DNA from: Chitinophaga varians
GTDB lineage: Bacteria; Bacteroidota; Bacteroidia; Chitinophagales; Chitinophagaceae
Reading direction: 5' to 3'
Length of the DNA stretch: 64,000 nt
NCBI RefSeq assembly: GCF_014529945.1
Contig: NZ_JACVFB010000006.1
Coordinates: forward strand, 1-64,000
Shown: positions 39,963-48,752 of the stretch, one piece after another
Layout of the letters: the number at the start of each line of letters is the position of its first letter
Position numbering within the stretch: position 1 is the stretch's first letter
Made by a program: the position numbers and the translations under genes
Notes under the pieces: model-generated
Databases searched by the model: none
What the model was told of the DNA's origin: nothing
Seen by the model: the letters and a program-made list of their open reading frames with translations, nothing else

Positions 39963-42317
39963 TTATTCAGCTTTCTTCTTCCGTGGCGGCGCTTTTTTCT
40001 TAGGCGGATTGGCTTTGGCCTCTTCGATAATGGCTTTGGCTTCTTCCACGGTCAGGTCCGCAGCGGTGTCAATTTTCTCTTTCGGTATCTTGAAGTTCTT
40101 CAGGCCCTGTTTGATGTAGGGGCCGTAAGGACCTTTCAGTATCTGGATCTTTTCCTTCTCAAATATTTTGATGGTCCGTTCGTCTTTGGCAGCTCTTTTT
40201 TCCACGATGAGCGGCGCTACTTCGTCCAGTTCCACGGTGTAAGGGTCCATTTCCTTTTTGAGGGAGTAGAACTTCTTGTCGTGTTGTGCATATGGACCGA
40301 AGCGGCCGATGTTGATGATCACATCTGAATCTTCGAACTGTCCAAGGTTGCGGGGCAGACGGAACAGCTCCATCGCTTCTTCGAGGGAGATGGTTTCGAT
40401 GCTCTGGGTAGCTTTCAGTTTGGCGAAGCGGGGTTTTTCCTCGTCTTCCACCTTACCGATCTGGATCATCGGGCCATAGCGTCCCATGCGGGCCACGATG
40501 GGTTTGCCGGTAGATTCTTCGATGCCCAGCTGGCGTTCACCTTTTACGCGTTCAGCGTTTTCCAGCGTGTTTTCCACATCTTTATGGAAAGGCTTGTAAA
40601 ACTCTTTCAGCATTTTGTTCCACACCTTCTTGCCATGGGCGATTTCGTCGAACTCTTCTTCAATTTTAGCGGTGAAACCGTAGTCCATCACGGAATTGAA
40701 GTATTGGTTGAGGAAGTCGGTCACGATCATGCCGAGGTCGGTAGGGAACAGTTTGGATTTTTCGGCGCCGGTGTTTTCACTTTCGGTCTGTTGGCTGATT
40801 TTATCTGCTTTCAGTACCAGAATGCGGAATTCTCTTTTGATGCCTTCCTTGTCTCTTTTTTCCACATATCCTCTTTTCTGGATGGTGGTGATGGTGGGAG
40901 CGTAGGTAGACGGGCGGCCGATTCCCAGTTCTTCCAGTTTTTTTACGAGGCTGGCCTCTGTATAGCGTGGCGCAGGGCGGGAGAATCTTTCGGTGGCCTT
41001 CATTTCTCTGAGGTCCAGCGTTTGTTTCACGGCCAGTGGCGGCAGTGACCCTTCCTGTGCATCGTCTTCGTTGATATCTTCATCGTCATGGCTTTCCATA
41101 TATACTTTCAGGAAGCCGTCAAATTTCAATACTTCACCGCTGGCGGTCAGTTCTTCGTTGTTGGTGGAGATATTGATTTTAGCGATGGTTTTTTCCAGTT
41201 CAGCGTCAGCCATCTGGCTGGCGATGGTACGTTTCCAGATCAGTTCATACAGTTTGCGGGTATCGCTGTCGTCTACAGTGGAGTTTTCCATGTAGGTAGG
41301 GCGGATCGCTTCGTGCGCTTCCTGAGCGGATTCGTTTTTGTTTTTGAATTTGCGGAACTGATGGTAGCGATCGCCGAAGCTGGTTTTAATCGCTTTTTCG
41401 ATTTCCGTTACCGCTGTGTCAGACAGGTTCACGGAGTCAGTACGCATATAGGTGATAAAACCGCCTTCATACAGCTTCTGGGCCAGCAGCATAGTTTTAG
41501 ACACGCTGTATCCCAGTTTGCGGCTGGCTTCCTGTTGCAGGGTGGAAGTGGTGAAGGGGGCGGCAGGTGACTTTTTGCCGGGTTTTACCTGTATATCTTT
41601 AACGGAATAGACCGCAGCGACACATTCCTTCAGGAACTTCTCTGCATCTTCCGCTGTTTTAAATTTATTGGGGCCTTCGGCCTTAAAGGAGATGTTTTTA
41701 CCGTTGATGTCTTTACCGGTGAACCATGCCTCTACCTTGAAAGTGCTTACGGCAGTGAAACCGTTGATTTCTCTTTCTCTTTCCACGATCAGGCGTACCG
41801 CTACAGACTGCACACGGCCGGCAGAAAGGGAGTTACGCATGCTCATTTTGCGCCATAATACAGGAGAAAGCTCAAAACCCACGATCCTGTCGAGGATACG
41901 GCGGGCCTGTTGTGCATTTACGCGGTCCATGTCCAGCTTGCGCGGGTGCTGTACAGCGTTTTCGATGGCCGGTTTGGTGATCTCGTGGAATACGATACGT
42001 TTAGTTTCTTTCGGATCGAGGCCCAATACCTCGCACAAATGCCATGAAATGGCTTCCCCTTCACGGTCCTCATCCGTTGCCAGCCAAACCTCATCGGTTT
42101 CCTTCGCCAGCTTCTTGAGATCTTTCACCACCTTCTCTTTGTCTTCCGGTATTACATACTTAGGCTTGAAGTTATTTTCGATGTCTATACCCATGTCGTC
42201 CTTCTCCAGGTCACGGATGTGCCCGAAGCAGGATTTGACTTCAAAGTCCTTGCCCAGAATTTTTTCAATGGTCTTGGCCTTTGCCGGGGACTCTACTATA
42301 ACTAAATTTTTTGCCAT
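39963..42317 (-). CDS. topA: DNA topoisomerase I
   Basis: A 784-residue type IA topoisomerase that relaxes negative supercoils. The Toprim domain has VESPAKAKTIEKIL and ATDEDREGEAISWHL; the catalytic Tyr290 is in FITYMRTDS. Instead of the zinc ribbons of E. coli TopA, the C terminus has topoisomerase C-terminal repeats (RMGRYGPMIQIG, NIGRFGPYAQHD, LKGPYGPYIKQG), then a Lys/Pro-rich tail (PPKKKAPPRKKKAE). This repeat-and-basic-tail arrangement is common in Bacteroidota and other non-proteobacteria. Confidence 0.97.
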   Translation of the reverse strand: MAKNLVIVESPAKAKTIEKILGKDFEVKSCFGHIRDLEKDDMGIDIENNFKPKYVIPEDKEKVVKDLKKLAKETDEVWLATDEDREGEAISWHLCEVLGLDPKETKRIVFHEITKPAIENAVQHPRKLDMDRVNAQQARRILDRIVGFELSPVLWRKMSMRNSLSAGRVQSVAVRLIVEREREINGFTAVSTFKVEAWFTGKDINGKNISFKAEGPNKFKTAEDAEKFLKECVAAVYSVKDIQVKPGKKSPAAPFTTSTLQQEASRKLGYSVSKTMLLAQKLYEGGFITYMRTDSVNLSDTAVTEIEKAIKTSFGDRYHQFRKFKNKNESAQEAHEAIRPTYMENSTVDDSDTRKLYELIWKRTIASQMADAELEKTIAKINISTNNEELTASGEVLKFDGFLKVYMESHDDEDINEDDAQEGSLPPLAVKQTLDLREMKATERFSRPAPRYTEASLVKKLEELGIGRPSTYAPTITTIQKRGYVEKRDKEGIKREFRILVLKADKISQQTESENTGAEKSKLFPTDLGMIVTDFLNQYFNSVMDYGFTAKIEEEFDEIAHGKKVWNKMLKEFYKPFHKDVENTLENAERVKGERQLGIEESTGKPIVARMGRYGPMIQIGKVEDEEKPRFAKLKATQSIETISLEEAMELFRLPRNLGQFEDSDVIINIGRFGPYAQHDKKFYSLKKEMDPYTVELDEVAPLIVEKRAAKDERTIKIFEKEKIQILKGPYGPYIKQGLKNFKIPKEKIDTAADLTVEEAKAIIEEAKANPPKKKAPPRKKKAE

Positions 42318-42430
42318 GTATGCTTCTTTAATATGCTGCTAAATACGTAAAAAATCGTAAAATAAATACTAATAGAATTTTGCAATGATATAAAAGGTCC
42401 TTCAAAATAAAAAATAAGGCCCCTTGGTAA

Positions 42431-42655
42431 AATTACGAATTACAGATTACCAATGGCGAATTCCGGATCATGAATTATGAATGAGGCCGGTTTTGTTGTC
42501 CATTATTATATAGAAACCTGCCCATTTAAAGTTTTTCATATAATTAAATATTTCAATTTGATTGAAAGGGTTATTGGTAACCGTCCCTGTCAGAACAGCT
42601 TAATTCATAATTCGTCTGTTGTAATTGGCCATTCATAGTTGGTAATTCGTATTTT
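42431..42655. repeat. Heptad-derived inverted repeat, partly decayed
   Basis: Near the left end is AAATTACGAATTACAGATTA followed by GAATTATGAATGAGGCC; near the right end TTAATTCATAATTCGTC, then GGTAATTCGTATT. Each matches the reverse complement of the other over about 55 bp with mismatches. About 110 bp of AT-rich sequence between the arms shows no gene. The rest of the 344-bp gap between topA and the DUF2520 gene is AT-rich and should hold both promoters, but I see none that is convincing. Confidence 0.7.
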
Positions 42656-42661
42656 TAGTTT

Positions 42662-43426
42662 ATGGATATAGTAATCATCGGTACCGGAAACGTGGCCCAT
42701 TGTTTCGGACAGTTGTTAAAACTGCATGGCCACCAGATCAAGCAGGTGGTAGGCCGCAATCCTGAACATGCCCGAGAGCTGTCGGAAATGCTGAACTCCA
42801 CTTTCACCACAGATCTGATGGATATAAATATGGAGGCAGACGTGTACCTGCTGGCGGTCAGCGATGCGGCCATCCCGGAACTGAATGATCAGCTCCGCCT
42901 GGGCAAACGGATCGTGGCCCATACCGCCGGCGCCGTGCCCCTGAGCGCCATCTCCCGGATATCGGTCAACACCGGGGTACTGTACCCGCTACAGTCTATC
43001 CGTAAAGAGCTCAAAAATTACCCGCCCATACCCATTATGTTGGAGGCAGGCAATGACGATGTGCTGAAACGCCTTCAGGCCGTAGCCGGCAGTATCGCCT
43101 CCCGTATCACCGTCGCCGATTCCGACCAGCGCCTGAAGTACCACTTCACCGCAGTGCTGTGCAATAACTTCACCAACCACCTTTTTGCGGAAGCGAAAGC
43201 GTATTGCGACCGGGAGCAGCTCGACTTCTCCCTGCTGCAACCTATTATTAAGGAGACGTTTGACCGGCTGGAGAGGTATGCCCCGGAAACAGTGCAAACA
43301 GGTCCGGCGCTTCGCAACGATGAAACAACCATGGAACTGCACCGTACCCTGCTGGCCGGCAACGAACAGCTGAAACGGGTATACGATGTGATGAGCGAAG
43401 CGATCTACCAGTTACACCATAAATAA
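42662..43426 (+). CDS. Rossmann-like and DUF2520 domain protein
   Basis: A 254-residue protein with a Rossmann fold starting VIIGTGNVAHCFGQ and a C-terminal DUF2520 helical domain (YHFTAVLCNNFTNHLFAEA, ETFDRLERYAPETVQTGPALRND). It resembles 6-phosphogluconate dehydrogenase-like NAD(P)-binding enzymes, but its substrate is unknown. Linkage to the KdsC and UbiA genes recurs in Bacteroidota and suggests one transcript. Confidence 0.88.
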   Translation: MDIVIIGTGNVAHCFGQLLKLHGHQIKQVVGRNPEHARELSEMLNSTFTTDLMDINMEADVYLLAVSDAAIPELNDQLRLGKRIVAHTAGAVPLSAISRISVNTGVLYPLQSIRKELKNYPPIPIMLEAGNDDVLKRLQAVAGSIASRITVADSDQRLKYHFTAVLCNNFTNHLFAEAKAYCDREQLDFSLLQPIIKETFDRLERYAPETVQTGPALRNDETTMELHRTLLAGNEQLKRVYDVMSEAIYQLHHK

Positions 43427-43567
43427 TAATTACGAATTACGAATTACGAATTACGAATTACGAATTACGAATTTTGGCTGCTATACAGCCCTGATTTATA
43501 ATAAAATAAAGCAATGTATCGTGAGTGGCTTCTAAATTCGTAATTCGTTATTCGTAATTCGTAATTA
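43427..43567. repeat. Heptad inverted-repeat array (GAATTAC x6 with inverted partner)
   Basis: The left arm consists of about six tandem GAATTAC units; the right arm (43533-43567) is TAATTCGT/TATTCGTAATTCGTAATTAC, its reverse complement with one change. About 55 bp separate the arms. The array lies directly after the DUF2520 stop codon and ends 11 bp before the KdsC-like start codon. Confidence 0.85.
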
Positions 43568-43577
43568 CATTTGTTGG

Positions 43578-44099
43578 ATGAACGTACTAGCTTTATTCAA
43601 GCCCATTACCACTTTCGTACTGGATGTGGACGGGGTACTGACGGATGGCACACTGCAGTTATTGCCCGGCGGGGAGATGTCGCGCAAAATGAATATCAAA
43701 GACGGTTACGCCTTACAACTGGCCGTGAAAAAGGGATACCGGGTGGTCATCATCTCCGGCGGAAAATCGGAGAGTGTGGTCAGCAGGCTGCAAGGCCTGG
43801 GTATCACCGATATCTATACCGGCATACACGATAAAAAAGAAAAACTCCGGGATTATGTGTTTGAGCATGATCTCACCTGGGAGGAAATTCTGTACATGGG
43901 CGATGACATCCCTGACTATCAGGTGATGCAGCTCGTAGCCCTGCCTACCTGTCCTGCTGATGCGGCCAGCGAGATCAAAAGCATCTCCCGGTATGTATCC
44001 CCGGTAGCAGGCGGACAAGGCTGTGTACGGGAAGTAATAGAAAAAGTCCTGAAGCTCAACAATCACTGGCTGATGGACGAAGGCATTGCATCGAAATAA
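43578..44099 (+). CDS. kdsC: KdsC-type HAD phosphatase (3-deoxy-D-manno-octulosonate 8-phosphate phosphatase)
   Basis: A 173-residue HAD hydrolase lacking a cap domain, as in KdsC, which acts as a tetramer. The nucleophile motif is DVDGVLTDG (Asp16, Asp18), motif II SGG, motif III Lys in HDKKEKL and motif IV GDDIPD. The predicted role is dephosphorylation of KDO-8-P for lipopolysaccharide core synthesis. Other KdsC-like HADs act on different sugar acids, so specificity is probable, not certain. Confidence 0.88.
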   Translation: MNVLALFKPITTFVLDVDGVLTDGTLQLLPGGEMSRKMNIKDGYALQLAVKKGYRVVIISGGKSESVVSRLQGLGITDIYTGIHDKKEKLRDYVFEHDLTWEEILYMGDDIPDYQVMQLVALPTCPADAASEIKSISRYVSPVAGGQGCVREVIEKVLKLNNHWLMDEGIASK

Positions 44100-44112
44100 T
44101 AAACAGAACACT

Positions 44113-45054
44113 ATGAAGCTCTGGGCTGCGTTTTTTAAGCTGGTGAGATATCCCAACCTCATTTATATTGCCCTTACCCAGTTCCTGTTACAGTATTGCG
44201 TGGTGGAGCCGGTGTTGCACAGCAGCGGTGAAGAACCCTCCCTGTCGGTAGTGCAGTTCGTGCTGTTGAGCCTTTCTACTGTACTGATTGCTGCTGCGGG
44301 GTATATCATCAATGACTATTTTGACATCAACATCGATATTGTCAATAAACCGGACAAGATGGTGCTGGACAAAATCATCAGCCGCCGCTGGGCTATGGCC
44401 TGGCATACCATATTTAATATGGCTGGCGTGTCGCTAGGTTTTATGGTGGCCTGGAAAACGGGTCAGATTTATCTGGGCTTTACACAGGTGATCTGCTCCC
44501 TGCTGCTCTGGTTTTATTCTACCTCTTTCAAACGGCAGGTGCTGATCGGTAATGTGGTCATCTCTCTGCTGACCGCCTTGTCGGTATCAGTGGTGGGCTT
44601 TTACGAGAAACAGATCTACGAAAGCTTTGAAGCCATCCTGTCGCCTACGGGCCGTAAACTGATACAGATCATCGGCGTATATGCGTTGTTCGCCTTTATC
44701 ATCTCCATGGTACGGGAAGTAGTGAAAGACCTGGAAGACATGATCGGCGACAGCAAAGATGGTTGCCGTACCATTCCCATCATCTGGGGCGTGCTACCGG
44801 CCAAAAGACTGTGTAATATGCTGTTGCTGGCCTTGCAGGTAACCATCATTGCCGTGGAGGTAAGGGTATGGCTGCTGGGTTGGTACATCGCTATCGCCTA
44901 TCTGGTACTGCTGGTACAGGTCCCCTGCGTATATGCCTACACGTTGCTGAGGAAAGCCCATCTCCCGGAACATTATCACCGGGTCAGCTCCGTGGTAAAA
45001 TGGGTAATGCTGACCGGAATTTTATCTATGATATTTTTTAAATGCTATCTGTAG
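44113..45054 (+). CDS. UbiA family prenyltransferase
   Basis: From ATG 44113, 13 bp after kdsC, the protein has 313 residues; an earlier in-frame ATG (44086) would overlap kdsC and was not used. It is a multi-spanning membrane enzyme with the two Asp-rich motifs of the UbiA superfamily: NDYFDINID (67-75) and DLEDMIGDSKDG. It transfers a prenyl group to an acceptor. Bacteroidota members are often annotated as geranylgeranylglycerol-phosphate geranylgeranyltransferase, but the acceptor is not proven. Confidence 0.85.
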   Translation: MKLWAAFFKLVRYPNLIYIALTQFLLQYCVVEPVLHSSGEEPSLSVVQFVLLSLSTVLIAAAGYIINDYFDINIDIVNKPDKMVLDKIISRRWAMAWHTIFNMAGVSLGFMVAWKTGQIYLGFTQVICSLLLWFYSTSFKRQVLIGNVVISLLTALSVSVVGFYEKQIYESFEAILSPTGRKLIQIIGVYALFAFIISMVREVVKDLEDMIGDSKDGCRTIPIIWGVLPAKRLCNMLLLALQVTIIAVEVRVWLLGWYIAIAYLVLLVQVPCVYAYTLLRKAHLPEHYHRVSSVVKWVMLTGILSMIFFKCYL

Positions 45055-45059
45055 CATCA

Positions 45060-45094
45060 TAAATATCAAAATAACAAAACACGAAAATATCAAA
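45060..45094. repeat. Possible short heptad remnant
   Basis: AATATCAAAATAACAAAACA and GAAAATATCAAAATG echo the CAAATATCAAAATAACC arm at 7296-7378. It occupies the gap between the prenyltransferase and Maf genes. It may be only AT-rich DNA. Confidence 0.35.
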
Positions 45095-45673
45095 ATGTAC
45101 AAAGGCGCTCCTGTGGTGCTGGCTTCCCAGTCGCCCCGCAGAAAACAATTGTTGGAACAGGCGGGTATTCCTTTTGAAGTAAGAGTGGTGGAAACAGCGG
45201 AAACTTACCCTGCCGGACTGGAGATTGAACAGATTCCTGTTCATATCGCGCAGCAGAAAGCGGCCGCCGTGATGGCGCTCTGCAAACCGGAAGAAGTCAT
45301 CATTGCAGCAGACACCGTAGTGGTGCTCGACGATATCATCATCGGCAAACCCAAAGACCGCGATGATGCCATACGTATCCTGACGGCGCTCAGTGGCCGT
45401 GAACACCGGGTGATCACAGGGGTGGTAATCCGCCGCAACGGCAGTGAAAAAGCTTTCTCCCAGACCACTACCGTACATTTTAAGCCGCTCACCACCGAAC
45501 AGGTAACCTACTATGTGGATAACTTCAAACCATACGACAAAGCCGGTGCATACGCTATCCAGGAATGGATTGGCGCAGTAGGCATCGACAGTATCCATGG
45601 TTGTTTTTATAATGTGATGGGACTGCCTGTCAGCAAAGTGGCGGAAGAGCTTAATCGGATTACCCAGGGCTGA
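45095..45673 (+). CDS. maf: Maf family nucleoside triphosphate pyrophosphatase
   Basis: A 192-residue house-cleaning pyrophosphatase of the dTTP/UTP type. It begins with VVLASQSPRRKQLLEQAGI and contains ADTVVVLDDIIIGKPKD and SGREHRVITGVV. The family hydrolyses canonical and modified NTPs and has been linked to division arrest. The last codons and the stop TGA lie within a family-2 repeat: ACCCAGGGCTGA reads T-Q-G-stop, so the repeat supplies the gene's end. Confidence 0.95.
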   Translation: MYKGAPVVLASQSPRRKQLLEQAGIPFEVRVVETAETYPAGLEIEQIPVHIAQQKAAAVMALCKPEEVIIAADTVVVLDDIIIGKPKDRDDAIRILTALSGREHRVITGVVIRRNGSEKAFSQTTTVHFKPLTTEQVTYYVDNFKPYDKAGAYAIQEWIGAVGIDSIHGCFYNVMGLPVSKVAEELNRITQG

Positions 45674-45832
45674 AGCCCTGGGCTACATTTTGATATGGAT
45701 TCCTTCATCAGAAGGGAATTGAATAATGCCTTAGCTTAAATATTATTCACGGCCGGGAGAAAGGCTTCTTCATCAGCAAGAAATTGAACAACAAAGGTAG
45801 CCCAGGGCTTCAGCCCTGGGACGCCGAAATAA
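45662..45832. repeat. Family-2 element with GGGCTGAAGCCC-type palindromic ends
   Basis: The left end CCCAGGGCTGAAGCCCTGGG is itself a palindrome with a GA centre; the right end GCCCAGGGCTTCAGCCCTGGG is the inverted copy about 120 bp away. Inner partial repeats TTCCTTCATCAGAAGGG and TTCTTCATCAGCAAG are tandem-like. Together the ends form a REP-pair-like unit. It lies between maf and hom and overlaps the maf stop. Confidence 0.75.
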
Positions 45833-45836
45833 ATTA

Positions 45837-45865
45837 GGCCAATCCAAAAAGGATTGGCCCATTGT
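45837..45865 (-). terminator. Terminator of the hom gene
   Basis: GGCCAATCC, a 5-nt loop, then GGATTGGCC forms a 9-bp stem; on the minus strand it is followed by TAATTTATTT. It lies 35 bp after the hom stop. T content is only moderate. Confidence 0.6.
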
Positions 45866-45897
45866 AAGTGGTTGGTTGTGCCCTTGGCACCAATGTC

Positions 45898-47079
45898 TTA
45901 TTCGAGGACCAACAGGTTAACGTCTTTCTTTTTCAGCCAGCCTGCTTCTCTCAGTTTTTGCAGGTTGATGGTACCTACTACATATCTCCACTCAGGTGAT
46001 TCATATTTTTCAGAGATGTTGAAGAACTCAGCCAGGTCTACCTGATCGGGTGTTTTGTAGCGCAGGTACACTTTCAGTTTCACATCGTTGGTGAAATTGG
46101 GTTGGTTATTCTGTTTGATTTTTTTGTATTCATAACGGTAATTGTAAAGCAGGGCGGAGATGTCTGACAGTACAGCGCTGCCGGTAGCGGTGCCGCCGGC
46201 GCCTTTGCCCACGAAGAACTGTTTGTCGGTGAATGCGCTCTCGAGGAGGATGCCGTTGTATTCGTTGTACACATCGTAGAGGAGGTTATGTTCTTTCACG
46301 AGGTGTGGCAGTACGTAGGCGAATACGCTTCCGTTCTGGCGGCGGCATTGTGCGATCAGTTTAACGGTACAGTTGCGTTGTTTGGCAAACTGGATATCGA
46401 AATCGTTGAGGTGGTGAATACCGAAGTTGTATACTTCTTCGGGTTTCACGAAGGTGCCGAAAGCGTGGAGCAGCAGGATCACGAGTTTGAATTTCGGATC
46501 GTAGCCTTCGATATCGAGGGTAGGGTCTGTTTCGGCAAAACCCAGGTCCTGCGCTTGTTGCAGGGCGGTTTCGAAGCTGAGGTTTTCCTCAAATATTTTA
46601 GTGAGGATATAGTTCGTAGAGCCGTTACAGATACCTTCCACTGCGTTGAGCAGGTCGTTATCGTAGTATTCTTCCAGGTTGCGGATGATGGGAATGGAAG
46701 CGCAGCTGGAGGCTTCGTAGAGGAAAGGTACTTTATTGGCGGACTGCAGTTCGTACAGTGCCGGCAGGTTTTCGGCAATCATGCGTTTGCTGGCGCTGAC
46801 AACCGCTTTACCGTTGCGCAGGGCGGTGCTCACGATGTCGAAAGCGGCTTCTGTATCGTTGATCAGTTCCACCACTACGTCGATAGTAGGATCTTCAAGG
46901 ATTTCATTTTTATCCGTTGTAAAATAGCTACTGTCGATAGGTCTTGATTTGTTGGGGTCTTTAATACAGATTTTTTTGATACGTGCATTAATACCTTTGG
47001 TCCTGTTCAATACCTCGTACAGACCCTGGCCTACTACGCCGAAACCGAAAATACCCAGATTGATGATCTTGTTTTCCAT
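45898..47079 (-). CDS. hom: Homoserine dehydrogenase
   Basis: A 393-residue monofunctional enzyme that reduces aspartate semialdehyde to homoserine for methionine and threonine. It shows the NAD(P) loop GIFGFGVVGQGL, ASKRMIAENL, CASIPIIRNL, NGSTNYILTKI and FAETDPTLDIEG. It is somewhat shorter than ACT-containing forms, with a brief C-terminal domain after residue 320. It is in a two-gene unit with the PLP gene upstream, under the SAM riboswitch. Confidence 0.95.
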   Translation of the reverse strand: MENKIINLGIFGFGVVGQGLYEVLNRTKGINARIKKICIKDPNKSRPIDSSYFTTDKNEILEDPTIDVVVELINDTEAAFDIVSTALRNGKAVVSASKRMIAENLPALYELQSANKVPFLYEASSCASIPIIRNLEEYYDNDLLNAVEGICNGSTNYILTKIFEENLSFETALQQAQDLGFAETDPTLDIEGYDPKFKLVILLLHAFGTFVKPEEVYNFGIHHLNDFDIQFAKQRNCTVKLIAQCRRQNGSVFAYVLPHLVKEHNLLYDVYNEYNGILLESAFTDKQFFVGKGAGGTATGSAVLSDISALLYNYRYEYKKIKQNNQPNFTNDVKLKVYLRYKTPDQVDLAEFFNISEKYESPEWRYVVGTINLQKLREAGWLKKKDVNLLVLE

Positions 47080-47146
47080 ACTTTAGTTCATAATTGGTTG
47101 GTGCTGTCAGCGTTCCTGGCGAAGTAGCCGTGGGGGCGGCTGACAG

Positions 47147-48325
47147 CTATTGTAAAACAGTGATTTGTTTGCCGGCCGGATGGTTTAATTTATCCAGCGC
47201 TTGTTTCAGGTCGTTGATAAGATCTTCTGCATCTTCGATCCCTACGGAGAGTCGGATGCAGGAGTCCTGCAGGCCTGTTTTTTTCCGGAATTCTTCCGGT
47301 ATGGTGCGATGTGTCATAGTGGCCGGGTGGGCCAGCATGCTTTTCACGCCGCCGAAGCTTTCCGCGAGTTTAAACAGCTTGGTAGCGTTGACGATGCGGA
47401 TGGCGTTCTTAATATTGTCGGCTTTGAGCGAGAAGCTAACGAGCGCGCCGTAGTTCTTCTGCTGTTTGCGGGCAATGTGATGATTTTTATGCGTGGCCAG
47501 TCCGGGGTAGAACACTTTGTCTACTGCCGGGTGGGTGGCGAGCCAGTTGGCGATGGCGCTGGCGTTGCTGCATTGTTTCTCGAACCGGAGGTAGAGTGTT
47601 TCAATGCCGCGGATGGTGAGCCATGCTTCAAATGGGCTCAGGATGCTGCCGGAGATGTTCTGGTTGTACCGTATCTGGTCGGCCAGTGCTTTTGAGTTCA
47701 CCACTACCAGTCCGGCTATCACATCACAGTGGCCTGCCAGGTATTTGGAGGCGCTGTGGATAACGATATCGGCGCCGAGTGTTAGTGGCTGTTGCAGCAG
47801 CGGGGTGCTGAAGGTATTGTCTACCGCCAGCAGGATATTATGTTGTTTGGCGATCTTGCTGACGGATTTAATGTCAGACACGCGCAAAGTAGGATTGGTA
47901 GGGGATTCCAGCCAGATGATGCGGGTTTTGGGCGTGATAGCGGCCAATACCTTGTCGAGGTTGCTGGTGTCCACGAAATTTACTTTGATGCCAAAGCGTT
48001 CAAACATGTGGTTGAAGATCTGGAAGATGCCACCATAGGTATCTTCCACGGCCATGATCTCGTCGCCGGATTTCAGCAGTTTGAGTACGGCGTCGATGGC
48101 AGACATGCCGCTGGCGAAGGCGAAGCCGGCATATCCTTCTTCCAGGCTACAGATGAGCTCTTCCAGCACTTTACGCGTGGGATTGTTGGCCCGCGAAAAT
48201 TCAAAACCCTTATTGATGCCCGGTGATTCCTGCACGAAAGTGGACGTCTGATAGATAGGCACTGAAATGGCGCCTGTCAGTTCGTCTACCGGAATGCTAT
48301 GAATCAGTTGTGTAGCTGTTTTCAT
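47147..48325 (-). CDS. metB: Cystathionine gamma-synthase / O-succinylhomoserine sulfhydrylase type PLP enzyme
   Basis: A 392-residue Cys/Met-metabolism PLP enzyme. SRANNPTRKVLE, FASGMSAIDAV, DTYGGIFQIF and the Schiff-base Lys in HSASKYLAGH are clear. The family includes cystathionine gamma-synthase, gamma-lyase and homoserine sulfhydrylases, which sequence alone separates poorly. The SAM-I riboswitch upstream and hom downstream make a biosynthetic role (activated homoserine to cystathionine or homocysteine) most likely. Confidence 0.88.
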   Translation of the reverse strand: MKTATQLIHSIPVDELTGAISVPIYQTSTFVQESPGINKGFEFSRANNPTRKVLEELICSLEEGYAGFAFASGMSAIDAVLKLLKSGDEIMAVEDTYGGIFQIFNHMFERFGIKVNFVDTSNLDKVLAAITPKTRIIWLESPTNPTLRVSDIKSVSKIAKQHNILLAVDNTFSTPLLQQPLTLGADIVIHSASKYLAGHCDVIAGLVVVNSKALADQIRYNQNISGSILSPFEAWLTIRGIETLYLRFEKQCSNASAIANWLATHPAVDKVFYPGLATHKNHHIARKQQKNYGALVSFSLKADNIKNAIRIVNATKLFKLAESFGGVKSMLAHPATMTHRTIPEEFRKKTGLQDSCIRLSVGIEDAEDLINDLKQALDKLNHPAGKQITVLQ

Positions 48326-48434
48326 GTTAATAAAATTTTAATGATGTCACGAAGGTCACGCAGTTTCGTGCAACTTTATCATTAAAAATCTATTTTAACA
48401 ACCTTATTTCCAGGAAGTGGGCGGGAGAAGGCAT

Positions 48435-48465
48435 AAAAAAAGCCCTTCCGGGTGTTGGAAGAGCT
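48435..48465 (-). terminator. Riboswitch-controlled intrinsic terminator
   Basis: On the minus strand AGCTCTTCC, a 7-nt loop, then GGAAGGGCT forms a 9-bp stem (one G-T pair) followed by seven T. It lies between the SAM aptamer and metB, where an expression-platform terminator is expected. It therefore suggests transcriptional control by SAM. Confidence 0.85.
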
Positions 48466-48506
48466 ATTAATCAATTATATATCTGGTGAAGATTTATCTC
48501 TGCCAA

Positions 48507-48621
48507 CTTATCTTTCCCCGGTACACCGGGGCAGGAATTAGCACCTTTTTCCCGACCATTGCTGGTTTGGAAAGGTTGCTAAGGCATCGCAGGGCCAAGT
48601 CCCTCCGCCTTTCTGGATAAG
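48507..48621 (-). ncRNA. SAM-I riboswitch (S-box)
   Basis: The minus strand reads CTTATC (P1, 48621-48616), AGAAAGGCGGAGGGAC, GGCCCTGCGATGCC, CAGCAATGGTCGGG, GGTGCTAATTCCTGCC, and closes with GATAAG (48512-48507). These are the S-box conserved blocks, and P1 pairs exactly. It lies upstream of metB and hom and should switch them off when SAM is abundant, through the terminator 40 nt downstream. Confidence 0.95.
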
Positions 48622-48640
48622 TGATGTTAAGAACTGGGTG

Positions 48641-48673
48641 CAAAGGTAATAGCAGTTTTATCAATTTTCCAAA
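48641..48673 (-). promoter_or_regulatory. Promoter of the metB-hom transcript
   Basis: TTTG at 48673-48670, a 21-bp spacer and TACCTTTG at 48648-48641 on the minus strand fit the Bacteroidota consensus. The aptamer begins about 20 bp downstream of the -7 element. Confidence 0.75.
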
Positions 48674-48752
48674 TTTGACCGATAAAATTATTTTCCGGCA
48701 GATGGTGTTTCGTTATCTTTAGGAACATTGTTTTACTGACCAACCATATCTT

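Noticed and set aside
43427..43567. Tandem GAATTAC array considered as a CRISPR
   Set aside because: Units are only 7 bp, directly adjacent with no spacers, and no cas genes are present.
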